The notes under the pieces are model-generated. The model was not told the origin of the DNA, searched no databases, and saw only the letters and a program-made list of their open reading frames with translations. Shown here piece by piece: positions 32,375 to 42,989 of a stretch of 64,000 nt of DNA; position 1 is the first letter of the stretch; each line of letters begins with the position of its first letter. The stretch comes from Trifolium pratense (Eukaryota > Streptophyta > Magnoliopsida > Fabales > Fabaceae), in NCBI RefSeq assembly GCF_020283565.1, contig NC_060063.1, forward strand, positions 50,087,726 through 50,151,725, given 5' to 3'. The position numbers and the translations under genes are program-made.

Positions 32375-33673
32375 TTGAGGAAAATCGTATGTAAAACAGA
32401 GTGTAAAACGCAGCGGAAATTAAAATTTTCCTACGATGGATCCTTGCGAATGGACATGATCAGGGTTTCGGTTATTACCTTTGAAGAACAATTCCTCGAT
32501 TCTGAATTGATCACAAGGACCGAACGATCGCATCACCTCTAGCCAGTCCACACGAACAGTTTTCGTTCACCTCTTAGTGCTAGCTGCAAGACGACGGTAG
32601 AGGGAGATTTAGTGCGGTTTGGGTTTTAGAGAATTTTAGGGTTTCTCTAAAATTCGGATTATGTGTGTAACACCAGACTAAATTGCATAAGGCTCTATTT
32701 ATAGAGCTTCTTATGTTGTCTTCAGGCCAAAGCGGTTATTGGACTTCGCAAGCCCAATAACCTACTATTACTAATCGCACCCCACTAATAAGTCATACTT
32801 ATTTCTCCCGTCATTAACTGTCCTTATGTGTGTGACCCTGTAGGTTCCTATGACGTTGGCAATAGTATTAATCTCAATATTATAAACAGTGAGCGGTATC
32901 TAGCAACACATCACTGCTACCCAAGCCACAAGAATGTCACGTGATCTGACAAACCTTTCCGTGATAAATATCTTGTGTATAATTACCCTTTTACCCTTAT
33001 GTCTATATTGAACACAAGGCATAGTATGTCACCCTTGCTAAGTTCAATATTGGGCCCATAGACATATCTCCTGTTATGTAGGAGGGGCAAATTCCATCTA
33101 GGTCACTCATGTCCCTCAGCATGATTCGTGGAATACCCATCAACCAACTTTATAATCATCCTGTTACGGATAACGTTTGAATGGCAACAAGGTAATACAC
33201 TCCCACATCTAGGGTACATAGTGATTTCAGGTCGAAGGGTGGAATACACCACTTATCACTATGAGAATATCTTATGACATTTCATAACACACTATGTAGT
33301 ATTCTCACGGTGGGTCAATCCGATACAAATGTTACCCTTAACATTTATATCTATGTGAAGACTTGATAACTCTTTATCTATGATCCGTGAGATGTGACCA
33401 TCAGTCTACCAACATAATAGCCTCTATGCTTTAATGTTATCCCATTTCACTTTAAAGCTTGACTACGGATGCTTCAAGAATATTGTTCTTATGTTTAATG
33501 GATTCTCACGATTAAGTCATACTTAACGTTCCACTTAATGAACTAACTATTCTAGGGACTTTATTACTTTAACACATAAACATAATAAAGAAGAGCCTTT
33601 ATTTAATAAATGAATTATTCAATACAAGTATCATGCAATCATAAATAATTGGCCTCTAGGGCTTACACCAACA
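32375..33673 (-). repeat. Array LTR3 (1299 bp)
   Basis: Complete minus-strand LTR, TATA box at 32696-32703, TCAA at the PBS side. Nearly identical to LTR2. Confidence 0.93.
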
Positions 33674-33961
33674 TTCCTCATGTTGCTTCTGAAGCTCTGA
33701 GGTCATGGTAGCCAGCATGAGACATTTTGCATCCAAGGCATCATCAACAAGCTTCTGATAAGCATCCCTTTGAGCCTTAGGAGCATTGGCAGCAGGTTCC
33801 TCCTCAGGGTCAGGCTGAGGTTCCTCTATAGCATACAACTTTTTCTCGTGCATGAGGACTATCCTCAAGTTACGATGCCAATCGAGAAAATTTGTCCCAG
33901 ACAATTTCTCTTTGTCAAGAATGCTTCGCATAATACTGTTTGATGTGCTGTTGTTTGTCAT
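33656..33961 (-). CDS. Truncated gag of array, copy 3 (101 aa)
   Basis: As the other two copies, with a few changes (for example PDPEEE for PNPEEE and QKLVDD for QKRVDD, and TMTSEL as in the full-length copy). The frame is again open through the LTR junction to CWCKP. Confidence 0.75.
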   Translation of the reverse strand: MTNNSTSNSIMRSILDKEKLSGTNFLDWHRNLRIVLMHEKKLYAIEEPQPDPEEEPAANAPKAQRDAYQKLVDDALDAKCLMLATMTSELQKQHEECWCKP

Positions 33962-35424
33962 GATGATCTACATTATAAGAAAGTGAAGATATAAGTATTA
34001 AATAATTTTAAGTCATATTTAATTAGGCCTTTAATTAAACATGCGCCTCCCACCATTTTACTCAAAACAAATGACCCTCGACATTTGATTCCGAAAATCC
34101 CGTTGGAAGATTTTCTAGTGGGAATGAGATCCATATTTTACTATGTTCTAAGTCAGCGTTGGACTGATTACACAAAACATAGTTATTTTAGGTTGGAAAC
34201 TCCTTTCCAATTGTATCTCATACAACTCTCATATCCTTTCCGTTGGGTGAATAACACTTATTCTAATCCATCATATGGATTAACCCAACACTTGCTTCTA
34301 AAATCATATAATCATATTATATTTCTTTTAGTTAAGTTAGACCCAATGAATAACAATCAGGTAAACTGGTTACCTCACCGCAACTTATCAATATAGACAA
34401 TGCACTTTACGTTGGCAAAACCTACATTGATCGATATTGATCTTGAAGGGTGCTATTCTTTGGAAAGCATAAAACTTAATATAGATTCTTTTGAGGGTTT
34501 TTATTTAATTAGATCTCACCTCACCACGGCTTACATATAATAACGTCACTCCAATCATAACATGCATCAACATACATAATATAATAAAATGATATGGTTA
34601 TGGCCCCTTGCGAAATTTTGTTCCCTCAAGCCAATGAGAGAACCTATGCTATTCCTAAGAACGATTTATGCTTCTCCAAGTTAGATCTCCATGTCTGTCC
34701 TTCATGTCCTGTTTACTAATCTTATATTACATTACTATAAGAATACTCGCATTACATGCGAGGGAGTATGAGATGAGAAGAGAATTACATCAAGAGATAT
34801 AAGAGAAGCACGACATGCAGGCCGTATTTAAAATCCCAAACAAAACAAAATAAAAGGACTAAGGCCATAACCATTCATCATGCAATTCAATAACAACAAA
34901 CACATAGTTATTATCATTAATTTAGCCCAATTAATAAAATACCATGATTGATCACTTTAATGAGCACAACACTTGTACTCTGTTTCAGGATACAAACCCT
35001 AACTGCATCAACGTTTGACGCTCGGATATGAACCCTAGCCGTTTCTGTTTTCATAACAATATAACACTTACATTGTTATGAACCCTAATACAACGGTCAT
35101 ACATCAAAACGTTTCAGGACTGCTAGTTCTAGATGAACGATCGGATATATGATGCTTCACCATAAACGGTTCCGAAGCTCACGCTCACAATCATCCAAAT
35201 TAAAGGCCAATCACTTAAACATTCGAATGAATGACACGATCAGTGTATCACATACACCGACGCGTCGTATCAGAATTATATATCACATATATATTTTAAA
35301 ACTGATCAATCAAATTTTATTAATCCTTGTTATTATTATTATTAATACCGATTCAAAACCATATTAATAAAACAGTAATAAGCAACAAACCGATACATGG
35401 TTTCACAAGTGGCTCTGATACCAC
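33962..35424 (-). repeat. Array leader, unit 4
   Basis: Full 1463-bp leader with the PBS near 35409-35423 on the minus strand. It shares the layout of the other leaders but carries more private substitutions near LTR4. Confidence 0.88.
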
Positions 35425-36723
35425 TGAAGGAAAATCGTATTTAAAACAGGGTGTAAAACGCAGCGGAAATTAAAATTTTCCTTCAATGGATCCTTGCGAA
35501 TGGACATGATCAGGGTTTCGGTTATTACCTTTGAAGAACAATTCCTCAATTCTGAATTGATCACAAGCACCGCACGATCGCAGCACCTCTAGCCGATCCA
35601 CATGAACAGTTTCCGTTCACCTCTTAGTGCTAGCTGCAAGACGACGGTAGAGGGAGATTTAGTGCGGTTAGGGTTTTAGAGAATTTTAGGGTTTCTATAA
35701 AATTCGGATTATGTGTGTGTCTCCAGACTGAATTGCATAAGGCTCTATTTATAGAGCTTCTTATGTTGTCTTCAGGCCAAAGCGGTTATTGGACTTCACA
35801 AGCCCAATAACCTACTGTTACTAATCGCACCCCACTAATAAGTCATACTTATTTCTCCCGTCATTAACTGTCCTTATGTGTGTGACCCTGTAGGTTCCTA
35901 TGACGTTGGCAATAATATTAATCTCAATATTATAAACAGTGAGCGGTATCTAGCAACACATCACTGTTACCCAAGTCACAAGAATGTCACGTGATCTGAC
36001 AAACCTTTCCGTGATAAATATCTTGTGTATAATTACCCTTTTACCCTTATGTCTATATTGAACACAAGGCATAGTATGTCACCCTTGCTAAGTTCAATAT
36101 TGGGCCCATAGACATATCTCCTATTATGTAGGAGGGGCAAATTTCATCTAGGTCACTCATGTCCCTCAGCATGATTCGTGGAATACCCATCAATCAATTT
36201 TATAGTCATCCTGTTACGGATAACGTTTGAATGGCAACAAGGTAATACACTCCTACATCTAGGGTACATAGTGATTTCAGGTCGAAGGGTGGAATACACC
36301 ACTTATCACTATGAGAATATCTTATGACATTTCATAACACACTATGTAGTATTCTCACTGTGGGTCAATCCGATACAAATGTTACCCTTAACATTTATAT
36401 CTATGTGAAGACTTGATAACTCTTTATCTATGATCCGTGAGATGTGACCATCAGTCTACCAACATAATAGCCTCTATGCTTTAATGTTATCCCATTTCCC
36501 TTTAAAGCTTGACTACGGATGCTTCAAGAATAGTGTTCTTATGTTTAATGGATTCTCACGATTAAGTCATACTTAACGTTCCACTTAATGAACTAACTAT
36601 TCTAGGGACTTTATTACTTTAACACATAAACATAATAAAGAAGAGCCTTTATTTAATAAATGAATTATTCAATACAAGTATCATGCAATCATAAATAATT
36701 GGCCTCTAGGGCTTACACCAACA
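35425..36723 (-). repeat. Array LTR4, outermost 5' LTR (1299 bp)
   Basis: Begins on the minus strand with TGTTGGTGTAAGCCC at 36723 and ends TTCA at the PBS. TATA box at 35746-35753. It differs from LTR1-3 at many more sites than these differ from one another, so it is probably the original 5' LTR. The sequence to the right is unrelated (CTTTTCTC). Confidence 0.93.
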
Positions 36724-38013
36724 CTTTTCTCTTCTCCTTTCCTTCGCTGTTGCTGCTACTGCTGTTCAAGTGCAAAAATCTTCTTTGGGTGATCTAGATT
36801 CCAGTCCAGTTTTCCCTTTTGCTAGGAAAAGTTTCGATCTTCATTTCATAACAAGGTAAGAAATTCGTATCCCTTCTTTGCTTTGCTTTGGTTCGTGCCT
36901 GGATTCTAGTTTATCCTTTAAGCTTGGATTTTTCTTTTCATTTTTGCTTTGAATATGTTTGGATTAGAGCCAACTTTGTTTTGTTTTGGGTTTCTTTAGA
37001 TCCCTTTGCGTTCTCGATTTCCAAACGTGTTTAGTTTTAGGGATTCTGTGTTTTGAAGTTTTGGACTATTTGGGTTTTCCGTAACCCATTTCCTCTGTGT
37101 GTTAGCGATTTTGGTGTAACTTGGTGTTTGAAGGTGGTTGAATCAACACCAAATGCCAACGTCGTGTGACTTTTGAGCGCTCTTTAGGCTTTAAAACGAA
37201 TTTTTGGGTTCTGCGAAGAACATATTTTCTGGGATTGATGAAGAACATGTTGAATCTCCACGCGTTTCTGGAAAAAACATGAAGAAAACTGATGAGTTTC
37301 TGGGAATCTATGAAGAACATTCGTGGATTTCAGGAATTCTATGTGTTTTGTGTCGGGGAGGAGAATGCTGTTTTCTCTCCCCGTTACAACTATTACTTTG
37401 TCGGGGAGAATTGAATCGTTATTTCTCCCCGTTTATTGTAGCAAAAGTTAGGTTAGTTGAACCTTGTATCGGGGAGCTTTTCCCCGTTTTCGACTTCGCG
37501 AATCTTGCGTGTCTTTGTAAACTGTATGAATGTCGGGGACCTTCTCCCCGTTATTTGATAAAAATGAGTTTGTGCAAACTCTATGTCGGGGAGCCTCTCC
37601 CCGTTTGTCCTTGGAATGAGTAGAAGGGTTATGTCGGGGACCTCCTCCCCGTTATTTCTTTGAGAAATTTGTTGGATAAATGAGTTTGTAAAACTCTGTG
37701 TCGGGGAGCTTGTCCCCATTTTTAACTTAGGAATTTTCACAAATTTTTAGTTTGCTTTGAGACTCTCCCCGGTTAACCGTTGAGCAAAGTTGCTAAGCTT
37801 GTGTCGGGGATCTTCTCCCCGTTTTTAGGCTTTCTTTAAATAGTTCTCCTCGTCTCCTCTGTTTTTTTCTTTGTTTTGCCATTTTGATAAGGGCTTTTGG
37901 TCGGGGACAGCGTCCTCGTCCTATCCTACGCCCTTTCACTTGATTTGCGGTGAAAGGGTGGATTTGATAATTGTCGAATTCACTTTATTTTCGCTGCTTT
38001 TCAGGTATTCAAA
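36724..38013 (+). other. 5' untranslated region and intron 1 of the Tat antisense gene
   Basis: 36724-36855 is a CT-rich leader ending ACAAG before GTAAG at 36856, a strong plant donor. An acceptor TTTTCAG ends at 38004, ten bases before the ATG. The intron would be 1149 bp. The promoter is not visible: sequence left of 36724 belongs to the inserted array, which has probably cut the gene from its promoter. Confidence 0.65.
37351..37821 (+). repeat. Array of eight GC hairpins in intron 1
   Basis: Eight inverted repeats with a TCGGGGA left arm and a TCCCCG right arm, or close variants, start near 37351, 37401, 37469, 37532, 37585, 37633, 37700 and 37803. Loops are short (about 2-6 nt in most) in a T-rich background. 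They can fold on either strand. Confidence 0.85.
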
Positions 38014-40243
38014 ATGTCAGACACAGAGGGAGTTCAAGAGAGCCAGGCGTCGTCGAAACACAAGCTAGTCGACACTATTAAGGACCCCGAGTTGGCTTGG
38101 GTTGCGCCCGAGCCGCGAGGCATTGCTTCGACAATTACTGCCGATGATCCCAGGCTCTTTACTATTGTCGAGGGTGGTGGGCCGGTCAACTGGGAGGTTC
38201 ATCTGCCCGCCGAAGGGGAGCGTATCTTCTCGTCGTACACTGAAGGTGGATTTACCATGTACGAGCTAACGTTCAAAGAGATGGGGTATAAGTTGCCGTT
38301 CAATGACTTCGAGGCTGAAGCTTTTGGTCGGCTAAAGGTTGCCCCTTCACAGCTCCATCCAAATGCCATGGCGTTCATCCGGGCCTACCAGGTCCTCTGT
38401 AGGCACCTGGAGGTGGAGGCCACTGTTTCTCTTTTCTTCCACATTTTCAAGATTCAGAGGCAGAGGGTCGGGGACCAACAGGGCTGGGTTTCTTTGAAGC
38501 ATGCGTCGAGGAAATTTTTTAAAATATTTGTTGAGTCTGCTCGGGGGTTCAAGGAAAGATATTATGTCATAAAGCCGGTGACGGAGTTTGCTCTGAATTC
38601 TCTTTACATGGATAGGGTGGTGACCCTCGACGATGGGTCTCCCCAGTTGGACGCTCAAGGGGAACCGGTGACTGAATGGTCCCTTCGTTTCCCGCTGGCG
38701 AGGACGTCAGAGCATTTTCAGATTGGCACGGAGGAGTATTTGAGTGATGCTGTGGATCTGACCCCGGAGGAACGAGCAGGGTTTTTGAAAATGAAAACCT
38801 TTGTGAAAAACTTTAAGCCCTGCACTTTCACTACTGCTACGGGGTCGGTGGCCCTTGATAAATATGGCAAGCCTAGAGTGGAAGCCCGGTTTGTGAATAC
38901 CAAGGCTTTGCTTGCGTGTTAGAGTGTCGAGGAGGAGAAACTTTTATTGGGTATTTTGCTTTCGTTATTTTTCCTGCCCGTGTTTGTACTTGTGTTTATT
39001 TTGATAGTAGTTTGATAAACTTTTGTTTCTCCTTGTGATACTGACCAGAAAATTTTGTTGCAGACAACATGGCTGACCTTGCATCCGAGCTTTTTAAGTT
39101 AGCTGTCGAGCACAAGGGTGATAAGCCCAAGAAGAAAATCAAAAGGACAAAGACTGGGTCGAGCAGCTCCATGATTGCGGAGGAGGCTGCCTCCGGCAGT
39201 CCGGGCCAAATTTCAACGGGTGCTGTTTCTATGGCGGCCACAGCGGCCCGGATAAAGCGTCAGAGAGAGGATGTCATGGCCCCCATTGTTGACCTTTCTG
39301 AAGGATCGGGTTCTTGGCACCTCTTCGGCTGCCCGCCAGCAGCAGCTGAATCAGGACATAGTTGCTGTCATCAGATTGGCGGAGACAGCCTTAATTCTGA
39401 AGGAGGGAGGGCCAGCTTTTAACACCCAAACCCATTAAACAAATATTACTACCTTTTATAAAATATTTTTCAGAATATGCAACGGAAATTAATACTAAAT
39501 TATAAAAATATTGGTTCGAGTATTACATTCTTCTTACAAAACACTACTAATAACTTAATTAGTAAAATAATTTAAATGCCACATCATCAAAATAAATAAA
39601 CAAATAATAATTATACTAATTAATAAAAATGGGTCGTTACACAGCTCATGAGGCTGAAAAATTGGCTGCCCGGAATTCCAAGCTGGAGGGGCATATGGTG
39701 AAGATGGAGAGCGAGCTTATCGATCTTCGGGGTAAGCAGGAGAATTATAGTAACTTGTTGGCAGAAGCTCGGCATACCCGGGAGGATCTGGAAAAGGTTA
39801 GCAAGGAGCTTGAAGAGCTGAAGGCCCAGGGTGCCGAGGAGAAGAGGAAGATGTTGGAAGAGATAGCCGTGTTGCAGGCCAAGTCGGCTCCTCTTGAGGA
39901 TGAAACCGAGGACACTCTCAAGTTTGCCACTCGAGCAGACCTCGTCAAGGAAGTTAGGAGGCTCGGGGGCAAAATGGTCGAGAGTATGTTCTATGGCTGG
40001 AAGAATGTTGTGGCCCAGCTCATGATTGTGAATTCCGAGCGTGGTTTGATTACCGAGGGGATCCACAAGCTCAAGAAGGTTGAGAAAGGCCAGATTGTTA
40101 TCTCGAAGAAATATAAGCAAATAGCCTTGGAGGAGGAGAGGCAGGATGAAGATGATGATGACGAGGAAGACGGCGAGGAAGAGGATGTCGAGGAGGAGAA
40201 GGGTCCAGATGGGGACAAAGAGGGTCACGATGAAAGCCACTGA
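38014..40243 (+). pseudogene. Tat antisense gene, gypsy-type 'Transposase_28' family protein, broken
   Basis: Exon 2 starts at ATG 38014 and codes for a globular domain resembling the 'putative gypsy type transposon' family (Pfam Transposase_28), with LHPNAMAFIRAYQVLC near residues 112-127. Read without splicing it stops at 38920-38922. A 146-bp intron (GTTAGA at 38918, TTGTTGCAG ending 39063) joins the frame exactly to 39064 onward. Two breaks follow: a frame change near 39300, and the 224-bp solo LTR at 39418-39641. The part after the insertion is a coiled coil (EAEKLAARNSKLEGHM) ending in a long Glu/Asp tail at 40243. The gene converges on pol. Function unknown; such genes are recorded for Tat elements. 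Confidence 0.75.
39418..39641 (-). mobile_element. 224-bp solo LTR, chromoviral (Tekay-like) ends
   Basis: On the minus strand it begins TGTAACGACCCA and ends TTTGGGTGTTAAA, matching the ends of the 2.5-kb LTRs at 55382 and 60419 (TGTAACGACCC, TTTGGGTGTTACA). It also keeps a TTCCG-TTGC-TATT and ATTTTATAAA block near its end. It is flanked by a perfect CAGCT duplication (39413-39417 and 39642-39646). No internal region is present, so it is either a solo LTR left by recombination or a very short non-autonomous LTR. Confidence 0.85.
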
Positions 40244-40982
40244 GCCTCCTCGACAAGCTATTTAGGCCTGCGCGCCATTAACTTTGTATTTGTTTGTTTC
40301 ATTTTATAACGATTTTTGGGGGCCTGCGTGCCCGGTTTTGTAATATTCGAACAAGTGGGTTTTTATCCCCGTATTTATTTATGACAATGTTGGGCATCTG
40401 CCCGTTAACATTATCCTGCTCGTTTATTTCATCCTGCTCGTGTGTATGTTTAGTTTTCTGCTAAGTTATGCCTGTTCGTTATTCGTAATTGTTATGCATG
40501 TCTGTATGCTTGCCCGTTTTTAACTTAACAAATTTTTGGTTTTGAATGGATATTTGTGTACTTGCTCGACGTTGTTGTATGCCTGCTCGACAAAACCATT
40601 TTTCTTATTTGCAAGTTTTTTGTTTCGGGCGCGTTTCGTCGAGGAGGTCGTCCCCGGTTTTAACTTAGATAGTTTAGGGAACTGTCTAAGCGCCTAGAGT
40701 TGTTTCTAAGGCTAATACGGATGCCGACACGTTGGTGTGCCCGTCCCCGCGGCTTGAACTTCCCATCGCGAGCTGGGCGTTAAGCCTTGGCACGAAGACG
40801 AGGAGCTTGTCTCAAAGGTCATCCGCGTCGGGGAGACGCTCTGCCCTTCCTGAGCCAGAGTATCTCCTTTTCAATTATTGGATTAAGCACGTGTGCCTGC
40901 GTGCTCTCCGTTGTCGAGGAGCCGGGCTCGTTGCGAGAGAATCCGAGCAGCCATTAGTGGTGTTTTTTAGTTTGGCAGTAAC
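40244..40982. other. Convergent spacer between antisense gene and pol of Tat element
   Basis: About 740 bp with no ORF that looks real. It contains several TGCCCG/CTCGACG words and T-rich runs that could hold the 3' ends of both converging genes. No clear AATAAA could be assigned. Confidence 0.5.
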
Positions 40983-42989
40983 TTAGCTATAATATTGTTT
41001 CAATTTTTGTGCGTTCCAGGGTCGAGGAAGTTTCTTTCCTCGAAGATCCTCGAGATAATATGCGCCATTTTCTGTTTTATCAACGACGCGATATGGTCCT
41101 TCCCAGTTGGCTGCAAGTTTTCCATCCTGGGAGTCCTTGGCATTTCGTCTTAAGACGAGGCTGCCCACTTCAAACTCTCTTTTGATGACTTTTACGTCAT
41201 GTCGGGCTGCTATTTTTTGCTTGAGGGTGGCTTCCTGAAGGGATGCCCCCGTTCGGATCTCTTCTACGAGATCAAGTTCTTCGCGGAGGGCCTCGTCGTT
41301 CATTTCTTCTTCGGTCGGTTGCTCGGTTCGACGGGATGGCTCCCCAACCTCCACGGGGGTGACTGCTTTTGTTCCATATACCATCCGGAATGGAGTCTCC
41401 CCGATTGTGGAGTGTGGTGTTGTGCGATAGGCCCACAGGACACTTTCAAGTTCCTCGACCCATTTCTTTTTGTTTTGATCCAATCTTCGCCGTAGGCCGC
41501 GCAGGATCACTCTGTTGGCGGCCTCGGCTTGCCCGTTAGTCTGGGGATGTTCAACTGACGTAAAATGTTGCTTGGTTCCCAGGGCAGCAAGGAAGTCTTG
41601 GAATCCTTTGTCGGTGAATTGTGTCCCGTTGTCCGTAACAACGGCTTGTGGTATTCCAAATCGGCAAAGTACGTCTCGTTTGAAGAAACAGAGTATTCTG
41701 AATGACGTTATGTCGGAGAGAGGTTCAGCCTCTACCCATTTGGTGAAATAGTCCACGGCGACTATCAAGAATTTGTTCTGGTGCAGTCCCTTTGTAAAGG
41801 GGCCGAGTATATCCATGCCCCACCAAGCAAAGGGCCATGGTGATGACAAAGATTTGAGTTCGTGGGGAGGAGGTAAGTGCATATCCCCATGTCGTTGACA
41901 TTTGTCGCATTTTTTCACATGCTCTTTGGCATCTTGCTGCATGGTGGGCCAGTAGTATCCTGCTCGGAGAGCTTTCCTGGCCAGCGATCTTCCTCCCAGG
42001 TGCTGGGCTTTGATCCCCTCATGTACCTCGCGCAGGATGTAGTCGACTGTCTCCTCGTCGACACATTTTAGGAGCGGGATTGAGAATCCTCTCCTGTATA
42101 ATTTTCCGTCGAGGATAACGTAGGCGCATGCTCGGCGTCTAACGATTGCTGCTTCCTTCTGGTCGGCCGGAAGGGTTCCATTCGCGAGGAAGTTGTAAAC
42201 GGGGGTCATCCAACAGTTTTTGTCGCCAATGACGTTTATGTTGAGGACGTTGGCCGGCTTTTCGATGCTTGGTCGAGGGAGTATTTCCTGAATGACGGAT
42301 TTGTTCCCACCTTTCTTTTTCGTGCTTGCCAGTTTGGACAGGATATCTGCCCGTTTGTTGTGTTCGCGTGGAACGTGTTGCACCTCCACGGATTCGAACT
42401 TAGTGATTTTGTCTTTCACTAACGCCAAATATTCGGAGAGATTATCATTTTTGGCTTGATATTCTCCCAACACTTGTGAAGCAACAAGTTGTGAATCTGT
42501 GTAGATTTTAATTTCTTTTGCTTCCATGTCCTCGGCCAACCGTAGTCCTGCTAGGAAGGCCTCGTATTCTGCCTGGTTGTTTGACACCGGGAAGGATAAT
42601 GCGAGGGATACTTCGATTATGATCCCATTTTCATTTTCCAGGATGATTCCTGCTCCTGCTCCCGTGGCACTTGATGCTCCGTCGACGAATATTGTCCATT
42701 TGTCTGCCTCGCTTGTCGTGGAGGATGGACTCGTCATTTCGGCCACGAAGTCTTCTAGGACTTGTGATTTTAGTGCCTTTCTGCTTTCGTAATGAATGTC
42801 GAATTCGGAAAGCTCGAGGGACCATTTAAGCATCCTGCCCGCCATATCTGGTCGACCAAGAAGTGACTTGATGGGTTGGTCGGTTCGGACTACGATTGTG
42901 TGTGCTAGGAAGTAGTGATGTAGTCTTCTTGCTGCGTTGATCAAGGCAAGGGCCACCTTCTCGATTTGTTGATATCTGAGTTCGGGCCC
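40983..42989 (-). pseudogene. pol: Tat pol: RNase H, second RNase H and integrase
   Basis: After the stop at about 42988 (TAG where related proteins have a Gln codon, just before GPELRYQQIEK), the frame is open to the natural end at 40983. It holds the end of the first RNase H, then a second RNase H-like domain (FVDGASSATGAGAG, NNQAEYEAFLAGL, TDSQL) and an integrase. The integrase has a zinc region (CDKCQRHGD), a core with WWGMDILGPF, TDNGTQF and HPQTNGQAEAANR, and a C-terminal domain (GKLAANWEGPYRV). The TDNGTQF codons are near 41615-41635. Confidence 0.92.

Larger units (their letters stand above)
16880..36723 (-). repeat. Tandem array of a deleted Angela derivative (LTR-leader-gag fragment)
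   Basis: On the minus strand the order from the right is LTR4, leader, gag fragment, LTR3, leader, gag fragment, LTR2, leader, gag fragment, LTR1, leader. The period is 3050 bp (3019 for the middle unit, which has a 31-bp deletion near 31920). Each LTR is about 1299 bp and each is followed by a PBS. Units share LTRs, so this is a tandem series and not separate insertions. Full gag-pol and the normal polypurine tract are absent. The full-length Angela copy inside LTR1 is a later insertion. Confidence 0.92.

Noticed and set aside
37204..37623. 139-codon ORF across the hairpin array
   Set aside because: It spans the intron of the antisense gene and owes its composition to the GGGGA repeats.
39620..40240. 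206-codon minus-strand ORF under the antisense gene of Tat
   Set aside because: It is a mirror of the coiled-coil exon, rich in Leu and Phe, and crosses the end of the solo LTR. It was judged a shadow.
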